Source of the DNA: a bacterium
GTDB taxonomy: Bacteria; Actinomycetota; Acidimicrobiia; Acidimicrobiales; Bin134
Reading direction: 5' to 3'
NCBI GenBank assembly: GCA_028819295.1
Contig: JAPPMA010000033.1
Span: 1-34,197 of the forward strand
DNA length: 34,197 bases
In this document: positions 1-6,631 of the stretch, piece by piece
Layout: the number at the start of each line of letters is the position of its first letter
How positions within the stretch are numbered: position 1 is the stretch's first letter
The notes under the pieces: model-generated
Database searches by the model: none
Seen by the model: the letters and a program-made list of their open reading frames with translations, nothing else
Told to the model about the DNA's origin: nothing
Program-made: the position numbers and the translations under genes

Positions 1-635
1 GGCGAGCTGGCCCGCCGCTGCGATGTTGCGGGGGCAAAGCGGGTGGCCCGGGAGGTGCTGCGATCTTCTCCTTCCCAGGCTCATCACGACGTGAAGTCGG
101 CTGAGCGGCTAGGCGGTTTGGAGGAGGCGTCGGGAGCTGTGGCGCCAAGACGATCCGAAGCAGCGTTGCACACACGCCCAGCGGGCCGCTGATGCGCTAG
201 CAGAGCTGATCTTGCACCCGGAGAGGGGCAAAGCGGCCGGGATCGCGCTGGTGCTCGTGGCCGACTACCATCTTCCCCGCTGTGTTCAACGCCAGAACCC
301 AGAACCTATGGCTGGGACGGCGCCGGCGCTGCGCCTCGGACGCGCAGCGAATCGCCCTGATGGTGCGCGACAAGGCCTGTGTGGGCTGCGGGGCCGACGC
401 CAACCGCAGCTTCGCCCACCACATCGACCACTGGCGCAACGGCGGAGGCACCGACTACCCCAACCTGGTCACGGTGTGCAACGACTGCCACCACGACATC
501 CACGAGCGCCACCACCAGGTAGAGCAGGATCGTCGAACCGGCAAACACCGAGTCGTGCCGCCGCCCGAGGCCTTCCCAGACACCGGAACCACTACCTGGC
601 AACCAAAGCAGCTAAACCCCGTGCTCCGAAACTGA
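1..635 (+). pseudogene. Decayed DUF222/HNH endonuclease-family gene (13E12-type), left end outside window
   Basis: Three reading frames must be joined to rebuild one protein. Frame 1 (from base 1 to about 133) gives a helical piece starting GELARRCDVAGAKRVAREVL. Frame 2 (about 134-270) continues with ELWRQDDPKQRCTHAQRAADALAEL and on to a VLVADYHLP stretch. Frame 3 (about 270-635) gives the HNH part: NLWLGRRRRCASDAQRIAL, a CVGCG zinc-type pair, AHHIDHWRNGG, then CNDCHHDIHE. This order matches the C-terminal half of DUF222-HNH proteins, which are abundant and repeated in actinobacterial genomes. The HNH piece alone could start at GTG 282, but it lacks the DUF222 body. The region before the HNH also looks shorter than in intact family members. 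I infer a dead copy. An assembly error could explain one frameshift but is less likely to explain two plus missing sequence. Confidence 0.75.
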
Positions 636-692
636 CGGGTTGCTGTGTGGGGAAAGCGACCCGCGAGGCAGGGGGCGTGCTAAGCCATCGGG

Positions 693-2069
693 ATGGCTGA
701 GGAGTTCAAACACGACCTGCCCGAGGGGATGACCGACTGGATCGCCGAGGCGGGGGGCGGGCGCATCACCTGCTTGGAGCGCCACATCGCCCGCCGGGAG
801 GCGTGGGTGGTGGATGTGACCCGACCCGACGGGTCGGTGGCCGAGTACTTCTTGCGCTTGGATCGCGAAGGGGACGGCAGCGGCACCCACTCGGTGAAGA
901 GCGAGGCCAAGGTTCAGACTGCGCTGGTTGAGACCGGCATGAAGGTTCCCGCCATTTGCGCGTGGAACGAGGATCTTCAGGCTGCGTTGCACCAGCGGAT
1001 GCCGGGCCGGGCCGACCTGGACAATGCCGAACCCGAAGAGCAAGCCGCAGTGCTCGACGACTTCATCCAGCAGTTGGTGCTGCTTCACTCGCTGGACCCC
1101 CATTCGCTGGGGCTCGACCACATGTCCATTCCCTCCACGTCGGCCGAGTGCGCGTTGGGCGAGATCGAATTCGTGGAGCAGTTCCTCGGCGGCATGGTGA
1201 CCGACCCGCTGTACACGTATTCGCTCCAATGGATTCGTAACCATGTTCCCGAGCGCCTCGACCGGGTGAGCCTCTTGCAGGGCGACACCGGGCCGGCCAA
1301 TTTCATGTTCCACGAAGGGCAGGTGAGCGCCATCGTCGACTGGGAGTGGGCCCACTTCGGCGATCCCATGGAGGACTTCGGCAACATCTGCACCCGGGAG
1401 TTCTTCTGCCCCTCGACCCCGGATGATGGCCTCGCCCCGCTCTTTCGCCGATACGAGGAGTTGTCGGGGTTCCCTGTGCGCCTCGACTCGGTGCGCTACT
1501 ACAGGGTGCAGCAGTTTGTGCGGTCCATCGTGTCGCTGGCCCGGGTGACGGAGATCAACGACCCTCAGATGCCCAACGGCATGAACCGGGCCTACCGCTA
1601 TATATGCGAGCGGGCCACCTGCGAGGCGCTGGCCGACGCCATGGGCATAGATTTGCAGCGTCCCGAGATGTCTGAGCTGTCTGAACTGTCTGAGAATACG
1701 ATGGCCAGTTCTCTCGAAGGAGTGGTTGTGCGGAACCTGCGCGACGATGTGCTGCCCGCCGTGGACGGCGGCTTCCCCCGCCATCGCCTTGAGCACGCCG
1801 CGCTGCTGGTGGAGTGCTTAGACCGCCAGAAGCAACTCGGCCCTCACCTCGCGGGCATCGAGCTGGACGAGATCGCCGCGCTGACCGGCCGGCGGGCCCA
1901 CAGCCTCGACGACGGTTTGATAGAGCTGGACCACGCAATCCAGGGTTGGGGCTCAGAAAACGAAGTCGAGGTGCTCCGCTATCTGGCCCGGCGGGCCTGG
2001 CGGTTGGAGTACTTGTGGAAGCCGGTGGTGGACCTGTTCCCCGACCGCAAGTTCTCAAGAATCGACTAG
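693..2069 (+). CDS. APH-type phosphotransferase fused to a DUF6285-like domain
   Basis: The N-terminal ~320 residues have the fold signature of aminoglycoside/choline kinase-like phosphotransferases. The Brenner catalytic loop reads QGDTGPANF (Q196, D198, N203), with Gln where His is usual, followed by the metal-binding IVDWEWAHFGDP loop (D216). Residues ~327-334 (SELSELSE) form a short linker encoded by a 9-nt tandem repeat. Residues ~340-458 (LRDDVLPAVDGGFPRHRLEHAA onward) resemble DUF6285, a small helical domain usually encoded as a separate gene beside such kinases and acyl-CoA dehydrogenases. By family knowledge, APH domains of the ACAD10/11 type phosphorylate 4-hydroxyacyl-CoA. A similar role here is inference, helped by nearby CoA-transferase and acyl-CoA dehydrogenase genes. 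Antibiotic resistance is a less likely reading. The ATG at 693 has no clear Shine-Dalgarno sequence. Confidence 0.8.
   Translation: MAEEFKHDLPEGMTDWIAEAGGGRITCLERHIARREAWVVDVTRPDGSVAEYFLRLDREGDGSGTHSVKSEAKVQTALVETGMKVPAICAWNEDLQAALHQRMPGRADLDNAEPEEQAAVLDDFIQQLVLLHSLDPHSLGLDHMSIPSTSAECALGEIEFVEQFLGGMVTDPLYTYSLQWIRNHVPERLDRVSLLQGDTGPANFMFHEGQVSAIVDWEWAHFGDPMEDFGNICTREFFCPSTPDDGLAPLFRRYEELSGFPVRLDSVRYYRVQQFVRSIVSLARVTEINDPQMPNGMNRAYRYICERATCEALADAMGIDLQRPEMSELSELSENTMASSLEGVVVRNLRDDVLPAVDGGFPRHRLEHAALLVECLDRQKQLGPHLAGIELDEIAALTGRRAHSLDDGLIELDHAIQGWGSENEVEVLRYLARRAWRLEYLWKPVVDLFPDRKFSRID
1671..1694 (+). repeat. 9-nt tandem repeat encoding the interdomain linker
   Basis: Two full copies and one partial copy of a TCTGA(G/A)CTG unit lie head to tail and encode SEL-SEL-SE. 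They lie exactly at the joint between the kinase domain and the DUF6285-like domain, which suggests the linker grew by slippage. Confidence 0.7.
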
Positions 2070-2094
2070 CCCTGTCGCCGAGAATCGACCCCGC

Positions 2095-2841
2095 TCATCC
2101 CGCGGTCAAACCGGCGTCGATGCTCAGCACTGCCCCATGGATTCGGCGGCCCTCATCTGAGGCGAGGTAGGCCACCGCCGAGGCGATGTCGTCGGCGTGG
2201 GCCATGCCCCGGAAGCCCATGTACCGACCCATCAGATCCATATCGGGATCGTCGGGAAAGCTGAACGAGGCGGCCAGATTGGTGTCCACCCCGCCGGGGG
2301 CGATGGCGTTGACCCGCACCCCGGTCTTGATCGTCTCCATGGCCATGGCCTTGGTCATCAGCACCACCGCGCCCTTGCTGGCGCAGTACGGCACCGTGTA
2401 GGCCTGTCCCATGAGCCCGGCGTTGGAGGCCATGTTCACGATGCAGCCGCCCGACGACTCCAAGTGGGGGAGGGCGGCCTGCGACATCCAGAACACCCCT
2501 TCCACGTTCACACCAAATATCAGATCCCACACTTCCTGGTCGACGTCGCCCACCCGATGGCCTCGGGCAACCCCGGCGATGTTGCAAAGCACATCGATGC
2601 GGCCGTGTTCGGACACCACCGACTCCACCAGCTCACGGCAAGCCTCCCGAGACCTCACATCGGACACGACCGTTTGGAACACCGCCCCCTCTCCGACCAT
2701 CCCCGCAGTGTTCGCCAGTCCGTCAGAACTGATGTCGCTGCCCACCACGACAGCACCCTCATCGGCCAGACGCACCGACGCGGCTTGGCCGATACCCGAC
2801 CCGGCACCGGTGACCACGGCCACCTTTCCAGAAAATCTCAC
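2095..2841 (-). CDS. Short-chain dehydrogenase/reductase (classical SDR)
   Basis: The 248-residue protein is of normal classical SDR length. It has the nucleotide-binding TGAGSGIG motif (residues 11-18), NIAG (87-90), a catalytic Ser near 139 and the YCASK active site (Y152, K156). D36 after the second strand favours NAD(H) over NADP(H). The start is GTG at 2841 with a purine-rich GGGAGAGAG ribosome-binding site just upstream, so unlike many genes here it is not leaderless. It lies downstream of the SMP-30-type lactonase gene on the same strand, but the palindromic element at 2871-3039 sits between them. Its convergent neighbour ends 25 bases away. The substrate cannot be read from sequence; such enzymes oxidise secondary alcohols of sugars, steroids or hydroxyacyl-CoAs. 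Confidence 0.88.
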   Translation of the reverse strand: MRFSGKVAVVTGAGSGIGQAASVRLADEGAVVVGSDISSDGLANTAGMVGEGAVFQTVVSDVRSREACRELVESVVSEHGRIDVLCNIAGVARGHRVGDVDQEVWDLIFGVNVEGVFWMSQAALPHLESSGGCIVNMASNAGLMGQAYTVPYCASKGAVVLMTKAMAMETIKTGVRVNAIAPGGVDTNLAASFSFPDDPDMDLMGRYMGFRGMAHADDIASAVAYLASDEGRRIHGAVLSIDAGLTAG

Positions 2842-2870
2842 GATCTCTCTCCCTGCTCTCGCTCTGGCTT

Positions 2871-3039
2871 CTAGTGGTGTGTCTTGGGTTTAGCGCCGTG
2901 GATTGCGACGGCAGCGGCGTTCCTCGCAAGGCGCGCCGACGCAGCCATACTCCCAGTGTACGGCAAGGAGGCGCAACGCAGCGAGGGGCGTCGATGCCCT
3001 AGCAGGACACGCGCGAATAAACCCAAGACACACCACTAG
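2871..3039. mobile_element. 169-bp palindromic MITE-like element with perfect 22-bp terminal inverted repeats
   Basis: The left end (2871-2892, starting CTAGTGGTGTGTC) and right end (3018-3039) are perfect 22-bp inverted repeats. Inside, CCTCGC (2922-2927) pairs with GCGAGG (2981-2986), and CCATAC (2945-2950) nearly pairs with GTACGG (2958-2963). All three pairs share a centre at about 2954-2955, so the whole element can fold into one long hairpin. Each end is CTAG, a known preferred target of IS630-type transposases, which duplicate TA. The element has no ORF. I infer a non-autonomous insertion; a folded transcript element between two co-directional genes is the alternative. The right CTAG supplies the TAG stop of the SMP-30 gene. 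Confidence 0.75.
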
Positions 3040-3887
3040 GGCAATCCCGCGCCGGGGATCTCCACTGGCACGGATTCAATCCGCCCCTGTCCGAGGCCCT
3101 GCACCTCGTCGGGATGCGAGCCCGGCGCAGTGACCAAAAAGAGCGTACGGCGGTCGTCGCCGCCCAGCATCACCGCGAAGCAGTTGAGTTCGGTCTCCAC
3201 CCGGTGGGTGACCTCGCCTCCCTCGATCACCCGCAGGGCGGCCCGGCCCACCGCATCGGCGTACCAGATCCCCCCTTCGGCGTCGTAGCAGCAGCCATCG
3301 GGGATGGTGCCGGGCACCGCGGCCCACAGCCGGCGGTTCTCAAGCCGTCCCTGCGGCCCGATGTCGAACGCGGTGAACTGGCTGGCAAAGCTCTCACCCA
3401 CGATGAAGGTGCCGCCATCGGGGGTGATCACCGCCCCGTTGGGAAACAGCAGGCCGTCGGCTGAGGCCTCGGCGGCGCCGTCGGGCTGCACGAGCCCGAG
3501 GGTGGCCGGGGCCACATCCTCGCCGGCGTGAAGGTCGAACCCGAAGTTGCCCACATAGGCCCGCCCTGAGGCGTCCACCGTCATGTCGTTGCAGAGCGAG
3601 GTGGCGATCCCGGAGAGGTCGGCGTGCTCGTGGAGCGCCATCCCGTCGTGGCGCATCACCCGGCGGTCCCGCATCGACACCACCAGCAGGTCGCCGTCGG
3701 GCATCCAGCCCAAGCCTGAAGGCTGGCCGGGAACCTCGACGATCACCTCCACGGCGCCTTCGGGCGAAGCGGCGTGTACCGAGTACTGGTAGAAGTCGGA
3801 ATACCACAAGCGGCCGTCGTGCCACCGGGGACCCTCTCCAAAGTCGATTCCGTCTACGAACAGCTCAGGGCTGGGAAGCATCTCCAT
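3036..3887 (-). CDS. SMP-30/gluconolactonase/LRE family protein
   Basis: The 283-residue protein is a six-bladed beta-propeller hydrolase of the regucalcin/gluconolactonase family, which opens sugar or other lactones with a divalent metal. Recognisable features are FGEGPRWHDGRLWYSD near the N-terminus (E18 is a probable metal ligand), PSGLGWMPDGDLLVVS, SLCNDMTVDASGRAYVGNFG (Asn ligand) and PDGCCYDAEGGIWYAD (Asp ligand). The open frame extends far upstream, but the similarity begins at ATG 3887, which has a TATTGT box 8 nt before it and no Shine-Dalgarno sequence; ATG 3881 is an alternative. It is divergent from the DUF2236 gene. Its stop codon lies in the outer CTAG of the palindromic element, so the reading frame ends exactly at the element border. 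Confidence 0.85.
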   Translation of the reverse strand: MEMLPSPELFVDGIDFGEGPRWHDGRLWYSDFYQYSVHAASPEGAVEVIVEVPGQPSGLGWMPDGDLLVVSMRDRRVMRHDGMALHEHADLSGIATSLCNDMTVDASGRAYVGNFGFDLHAGEDVAPATLGLVQPDGAAEASADGLLFPNGAVITPDGGTFIVGESFASQFTAFDIGPQGRLENRRLWAAVPGTIPDGCCYDAEGGIWYADAVGRAALRVIEGGEVTHRVETELNCFAVMLGGDDRRTLFLVTAPGSHPDEVQGLGQGRIESVPVEIPGAGLP

Positions 3888-3895
3888 GCCGGGGC

Positions 3896-3901
3896 ACAAT
3901 A
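3896..3901 (-). promoter_or_regulatory. Predicted -10 box for the SMP-30 gene (leaderless)
   Basis: TATTGT on the minus strand lies 8 nt before ATG 3887, so transcription would start at or next to the start codon. Confidence 0.5.
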
Positions 3902-3953
3902 GCGATTGCGGAGGCCACTGCTGCGGGCCGGCTGCATCCGGTGCCGCCGGCGG

Positions 3954-3959
3954 TAGTGT
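3954..3959 (+). promoter_or_regulatory. Predicted -10 box for the DUF2236 gene (leaderless)
   Basis: TAGTGT lies 6 nt before GTG 3966, and no Shine-Dalgarno sequence is present. The spacing fits a transcript beginning at the GTG. Confidence 0.5.
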
Positions 3960-3965
3960 GAAACG

Positions 3966-4865
3966 GTGCTCCACTGGGCCAGGAGTCGGATCGTCGACTC
4001 GGTGAGCGGGATGTTCGCCCACGCAGGAATGCCGCTTAGCCGCACCGGCGACTTTCCCGGCGATCCCGGCCTGTGCGGCCCCGGCTCGGTGAGTTGGCGG
4101 GTGATCGGCGACGTGAGCGTTTTCGTCGGCGGCATACGGGCCCTTTTGATTCAGGCCGCCCATCCGGAGGTGGTGGCCGGGGTGGACGACCACAGCCGCT
4201 ATCGGGACGATCCCCTGGGTCGCCTCAGCCGGACATCGTTCTATGTCACCTCGGCCACCTACGGCGCCATGCCCGAGGTGGTGGAGGCGGTGGAGCTGGT
4301 GAAGGCGGCCCACCAGGGGGTGAGCGGCACCTCGCATCGGGGGCGCTCGTACAGCGCGTCGGCGCCGGAGCTGGCCGCATGGGTTCACAACACCCTCACC
4401 GATTCCTTCTTGGAGGCCTACCAGCGCTTCGGTGGGCGCTTGAGCGCGGCCGAGGCCGATCGGTTCGTGGCCGAGCAGGCCAGGGCGGGGGAGATGCTCG
4501 GGGCGTCGCCGCTGCCGGCCACGGCGGCCGAGCTGCGGGCCTGGATCGGTGCTCACCCGGCGCTGGCCCCGAGTCCGGGGATGCGGGCGGCCATCAGGTT
4601 CCTCCAGAGACCGCCGATATCCACGGCGCAGCGCGCGGGCTATCAGGTGCTGATGAACGGGGCCATCACCACCATCCCGCGCCGGCTGAGCGCCGTTCTC
4701 GGGCTTGCTGCTCCGCCGGGCGCCCGGGCGGCCGCTGCCGCGATGACCCTCGGGCTCCGGCGGGTGATGATGAACAGCCCCGCATGGCAGGCCGCCCTAG
4801 AGCGCTGCGGCGCTCCGTACGACCCCCGGCTCTTCCGCGACAAGCGGAATGGAGCCACGGCGTAG
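3966..4865 (+). CDS. DUF2236 family oxygenase (MpaB/latex-clearing-protein-like)
   Basis: The 299-residue protein carries the typical DUF2236 start GPGSVSWRVIGDVSVFVGG followed by IQAAHP, then VDDHSRY, a central AWVHNTLTDSFLEAY block, and GYQVLMNGAITTIPRRL near the C-terminus. The family includes the heme-b rubber oxygenase Lcp and the fungal MpaB oxygenase, which cleave isoprenoid or farnesyl chains. The conserved His in AAHP and the WVHN His are candidate functional residues. The start is GTG 3966, supported by the TAGTGT box 6 nt upstream. It is followed after ~90 bases by an SDR gene with its own ribosome-binding site. Oxidation of a hydrophobic chain is inference from the family. Confidence 0.85.
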   Translation: MLHWARSRIVDSVSGMFAHAGMPLSRTGDFPGDPGLCGPGSVSWRVIGDVSVFVGGIRALLIQAAHPEVVAGVDDHSRYRDDPLGRLSRTSFYVTSATYGAMPEVVEAVELVKAAHQGVSGTSHRGRSYSASAPELAAWVHNTLTDSFLEAYQRFGGRLSAAEADRFVAEQARAGEMLGASPLPATAAELRAWIGAHPALAPSPGMRAAIRFLQRPPISTAQRAGYQVLMNGAITTIPRRLSAVLGLAAPPGARAAAAAMTLGLRRVMMNSPAWQAALERCGAPYDPRLFRDKRNGATA

Positions 4866-4956
4866 GCGAAGGCCCGCCCAGGTTCATGGGTTTGGGGCCC
4901 CAAACAGTAGGGTGGCCCCGGAAATCGCCGGCCGATCAACGAAGGAGCGCAGAGAG

Positions 4957-5754
4957 ATGGGACGGTTGGACGGAAAAGTTGCGATCATCACGGGGGCCGC
5001 CCGGGGCCAGGGGGAGGCGGAGGCTCGGCTGTTTGCCTCTGAGGGGGCCAAAGTGGTGCTGGGAGATGTCTTGGACGACGCCGGCGAGCAGGTGGCGGCC
5101 AGCATCGGCGAGAGCGCCCGCTATGTACACCTCGACGTGTCTCGAGAGGCCGACTGGGCCGCGGCAGTCGAGGCGGCCGGCGGCATGGGCCCGCTCAAGG
5201 TGTTGGTCAACAACGCGGCCATCCTGCGGCCCGCGGCCATCGAGGACACCACTCTCGAGGAGTACATGGAGGTAATCAACGTCAACCAGGTGGGCACCTT
5301 TCTGGGGATGAAGGCGGCGATGGCGCCCATGAAGGCGGCCGGCGGCGGCGCCATCGTGAACATCAGCTCCATAGACGGCCAGCAGTCGAAGAACGGCCTC
5401 ATCAGCTACTCGGCGTCGAAGTTCGCCATCCGGGGCATGACCAAGACCGCGGCCATCGAATGGGGCCGGTTCGGCATCCGGGTGAACTCCATCCACCCCG
5501 GCGGCGTGAACACGCCCATGGGCAACCCGACGAACGACCCCCGGGCGGAGAAGGAGCCCTACATCTACCAGGCCATCAACCGGGTGGGAGAGCCCATCGA
5601 GATCGCCTACGCGGCTCTGTTCCTGGCCAGCGACGAGGCGTCGTACATCACCGGCGCCGAGGTGAACGTGGACGGCGGCTGGCGAGCCGGAGCGGTCACC
5701 CCCGGCCTTCCCGGCACCGATTTCGTGGTCGAGTACGGCTACGACCCCAACTGA
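4957..5754 (+). CDS. Short-chain dehydrogenase/reductase (3-alpha/20-beta-hydroxysteroid dehydrogenase-like)
   Basis: The 265-residue protein has TGAARGQG (residues 12-19), VNNAA (84-88), catalytic Ser at 137-138 in NISSIDG, and YSASK (Y151, K155). D37 in the VLGDV strand end favours NAD(H). The TGxxRGxG form of the glycine motif and the overall sequence resemble the 3-alpha/20-beta-hydroxysteroid dehydrogenase branch. The start ATG 4957 is chosen because GAAGGAG lies about 10 bases upstream and the similarity begins there; the open frame runs further back without conservation. The gene lies downstream of the DUF2236 oxygenase gene and could share its transcript. The substrate is not determined. 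Confidence 0.88.
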   Translation: MGRLDGKVAIITGAARGQGEAEARLFASEGAKVVLGDVLDDAGEQVAASIGESARYVHLDVSREADWAAAVEAAGGMGPLKVLVNNAAILRPAAIEDTTLEEYMEVINVNQVGTFLGMKAAMAPMKAAGGGAIVNISSIDGQQSKNGLISYSASKFAIRGMTKTAAIEWGRFGIRVNSIHPGGVNTPMGNPTNDPRAEKEPYIYQAINRVGEPIEIAYAALFLASDEASYITGAEVNVDGGWRAGAVTPGLPGTDFVVEYGYDPN

Positions 5755-5789
5755 CGCCATGCTCTGATTGGGGGGATGGGGAGGGGCAG

Positions 5790-6608
5790 TTACTGCCGTC
5801 TCAGGTAAACGGTCCAGTTGGTGAGGCCTACCAGGGCGCCGCCGATGATGTTGCCGAGGGTGACGGCGACCAGGTTGTGGGCCACCCAGCCGAAGTTCAG
5901 GCGGTCGATCTGCTCGGCGGTGAGGCCGGCGGCGGCGAGGGCGTCGGCGTCGGTGGACACCAGCCAGCCCAGCGGCAAGAAGAACATGTTGGCGATGCTG
6001 TGCTCGAAGCCGGCGGCCACGAAGGCGGTGATGGGCAGGATGATCCCGATCATCTTGTCCACCAGGGAGCGGCCCGCCACCGCCATCCACACCGCCAGAC
6101 ACACCAGCATGTTGGCCAGCAGACCCCGCACGAACGCGGTGCCGAACGACAGGTTCACCTTGTCGTTGGCGATCTGGATGGTCCGCACCGAGAAGGCGTG
6201 GTCGGCCTGGGCCCACCACCGGCTGAAGTACAGCAAGAACACGATCACCAGCGCGCCGACGAGGTTGGCCGCGAAGGCCAGCGCCCAGTTGCGCGAGAGC
6301 TCGCGTCCGCTGATCCGGCGGCTGAAGAAGCTGGCCACCATGAGGTTGTTGCCGGTGAACAGCTCCGATCCGGTGACCACCACCAAGAACAGCCCCAGCG
6401 AGAAGCCCACCCCGATGAGCAGCCGGGCCGGGCCGGTGCCCAACTCCGGGCTGACCGCGATGGTGAGGGCGAACACGCCGCCGAGAGCGATGAACGCCCC
6501 GGCCATAATGCCGAGGATGGATGTCTGGGTGAAGTCGAACTTGGCCTTGCCGATACCGGCGCGCTTGATCTTGCGGGCTATCTCCTCGGGGGTCAAGGCT
6601 TCAGACAT
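5790..6608 (-). CDS. Formate/nitrite transporter (FNT) family channel
   Basis: This 272-residue membrane protein belongs to the FocA/NirC/HSC pentameric channel family, which passes small monovalent anions such as formate, nitrite or hydrosulfide. Visible family blocks are GIMAGAFIALG (first helix), SELFTGNNLMVAS (81-93, the first broken-helix loop), the central pore His in FEHSIANMFFLPLG (H203), and a closing LGNIIGGALVG. Length and helix number are normal. The ATG at 6608 has a TAGTTT box 6 nt upstream that overlaps the -10 of the divergent gene at 6632. It is convergent with the SDR gene at 4957-5754, ending 35 bases from it. Which anion it carries cannot be decided, and no formate or nitrite enzyme lies nearby. 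Confidence 0.92.
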   Translation of the reverse strand: MSEALTPEEIARKIKRAGIGKAKFDFTQTSILGIMAGAFIALGGVFALTIAVSPELGTGPARLLIGVGFSLGLFLVVVTGSELFTGNNLMVASFFSRRISGRELSRNWALAFAANLVGALVIVFLLYFSRWWAQADHAFSVRTIQIANDKVNLSFGTAFVRGLLANMLVCLAVWMAVAGRSLVDKMIGIILPITAFVAAGFEHSIANMFFLPLGWLVSTDADALAAAGLTAEQIDRLNFGWVAHNLVAVTLGNIIGGALVGLTNWTVYLRRQ

Positions 6609-6614
6609 GCTTCC

Positions 6615-6624
6615 AAACTACCCT
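6615..6624. promoter_or_regulatory. Overlapping divergent -10 boxes of a bidirectional promoter
   Basis: On the minus strand TAGTTT (6620 to 6615) lies 6 nt before ATG 6608. On the plus strand TACCCT (6619-6624) lies 7 nt before ATG 6632. The two boxes share the TA at 6619-6620. Both start codons would be at or next to the transcript 5' end. Predicted from sequence only. Confidence 0.45.
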
Positions 6625-6631
6625 TTTGAGC

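Noticed and set aside
612..1796. A 394-codon minus-strand open frame opposite the kinase gene
   Set aside because: It is the antisense of a clear kinase gene with matching codon periodicity; the translation has no recognisable motif.
693..2069. Aminoglycoside resistance gene
   Set aside because: The protein has only the broad APH fold, an altered catalytic loop and a fused DUF6285-like domain; context points to acyl-CoA metabolism.
4936..6219. A 427-codon minus-strand open frame across the SDR and FNT genes
   Set aside because: It runs antisense to one real gene and in a shifted frame of another; composition is that of a shadow frame.
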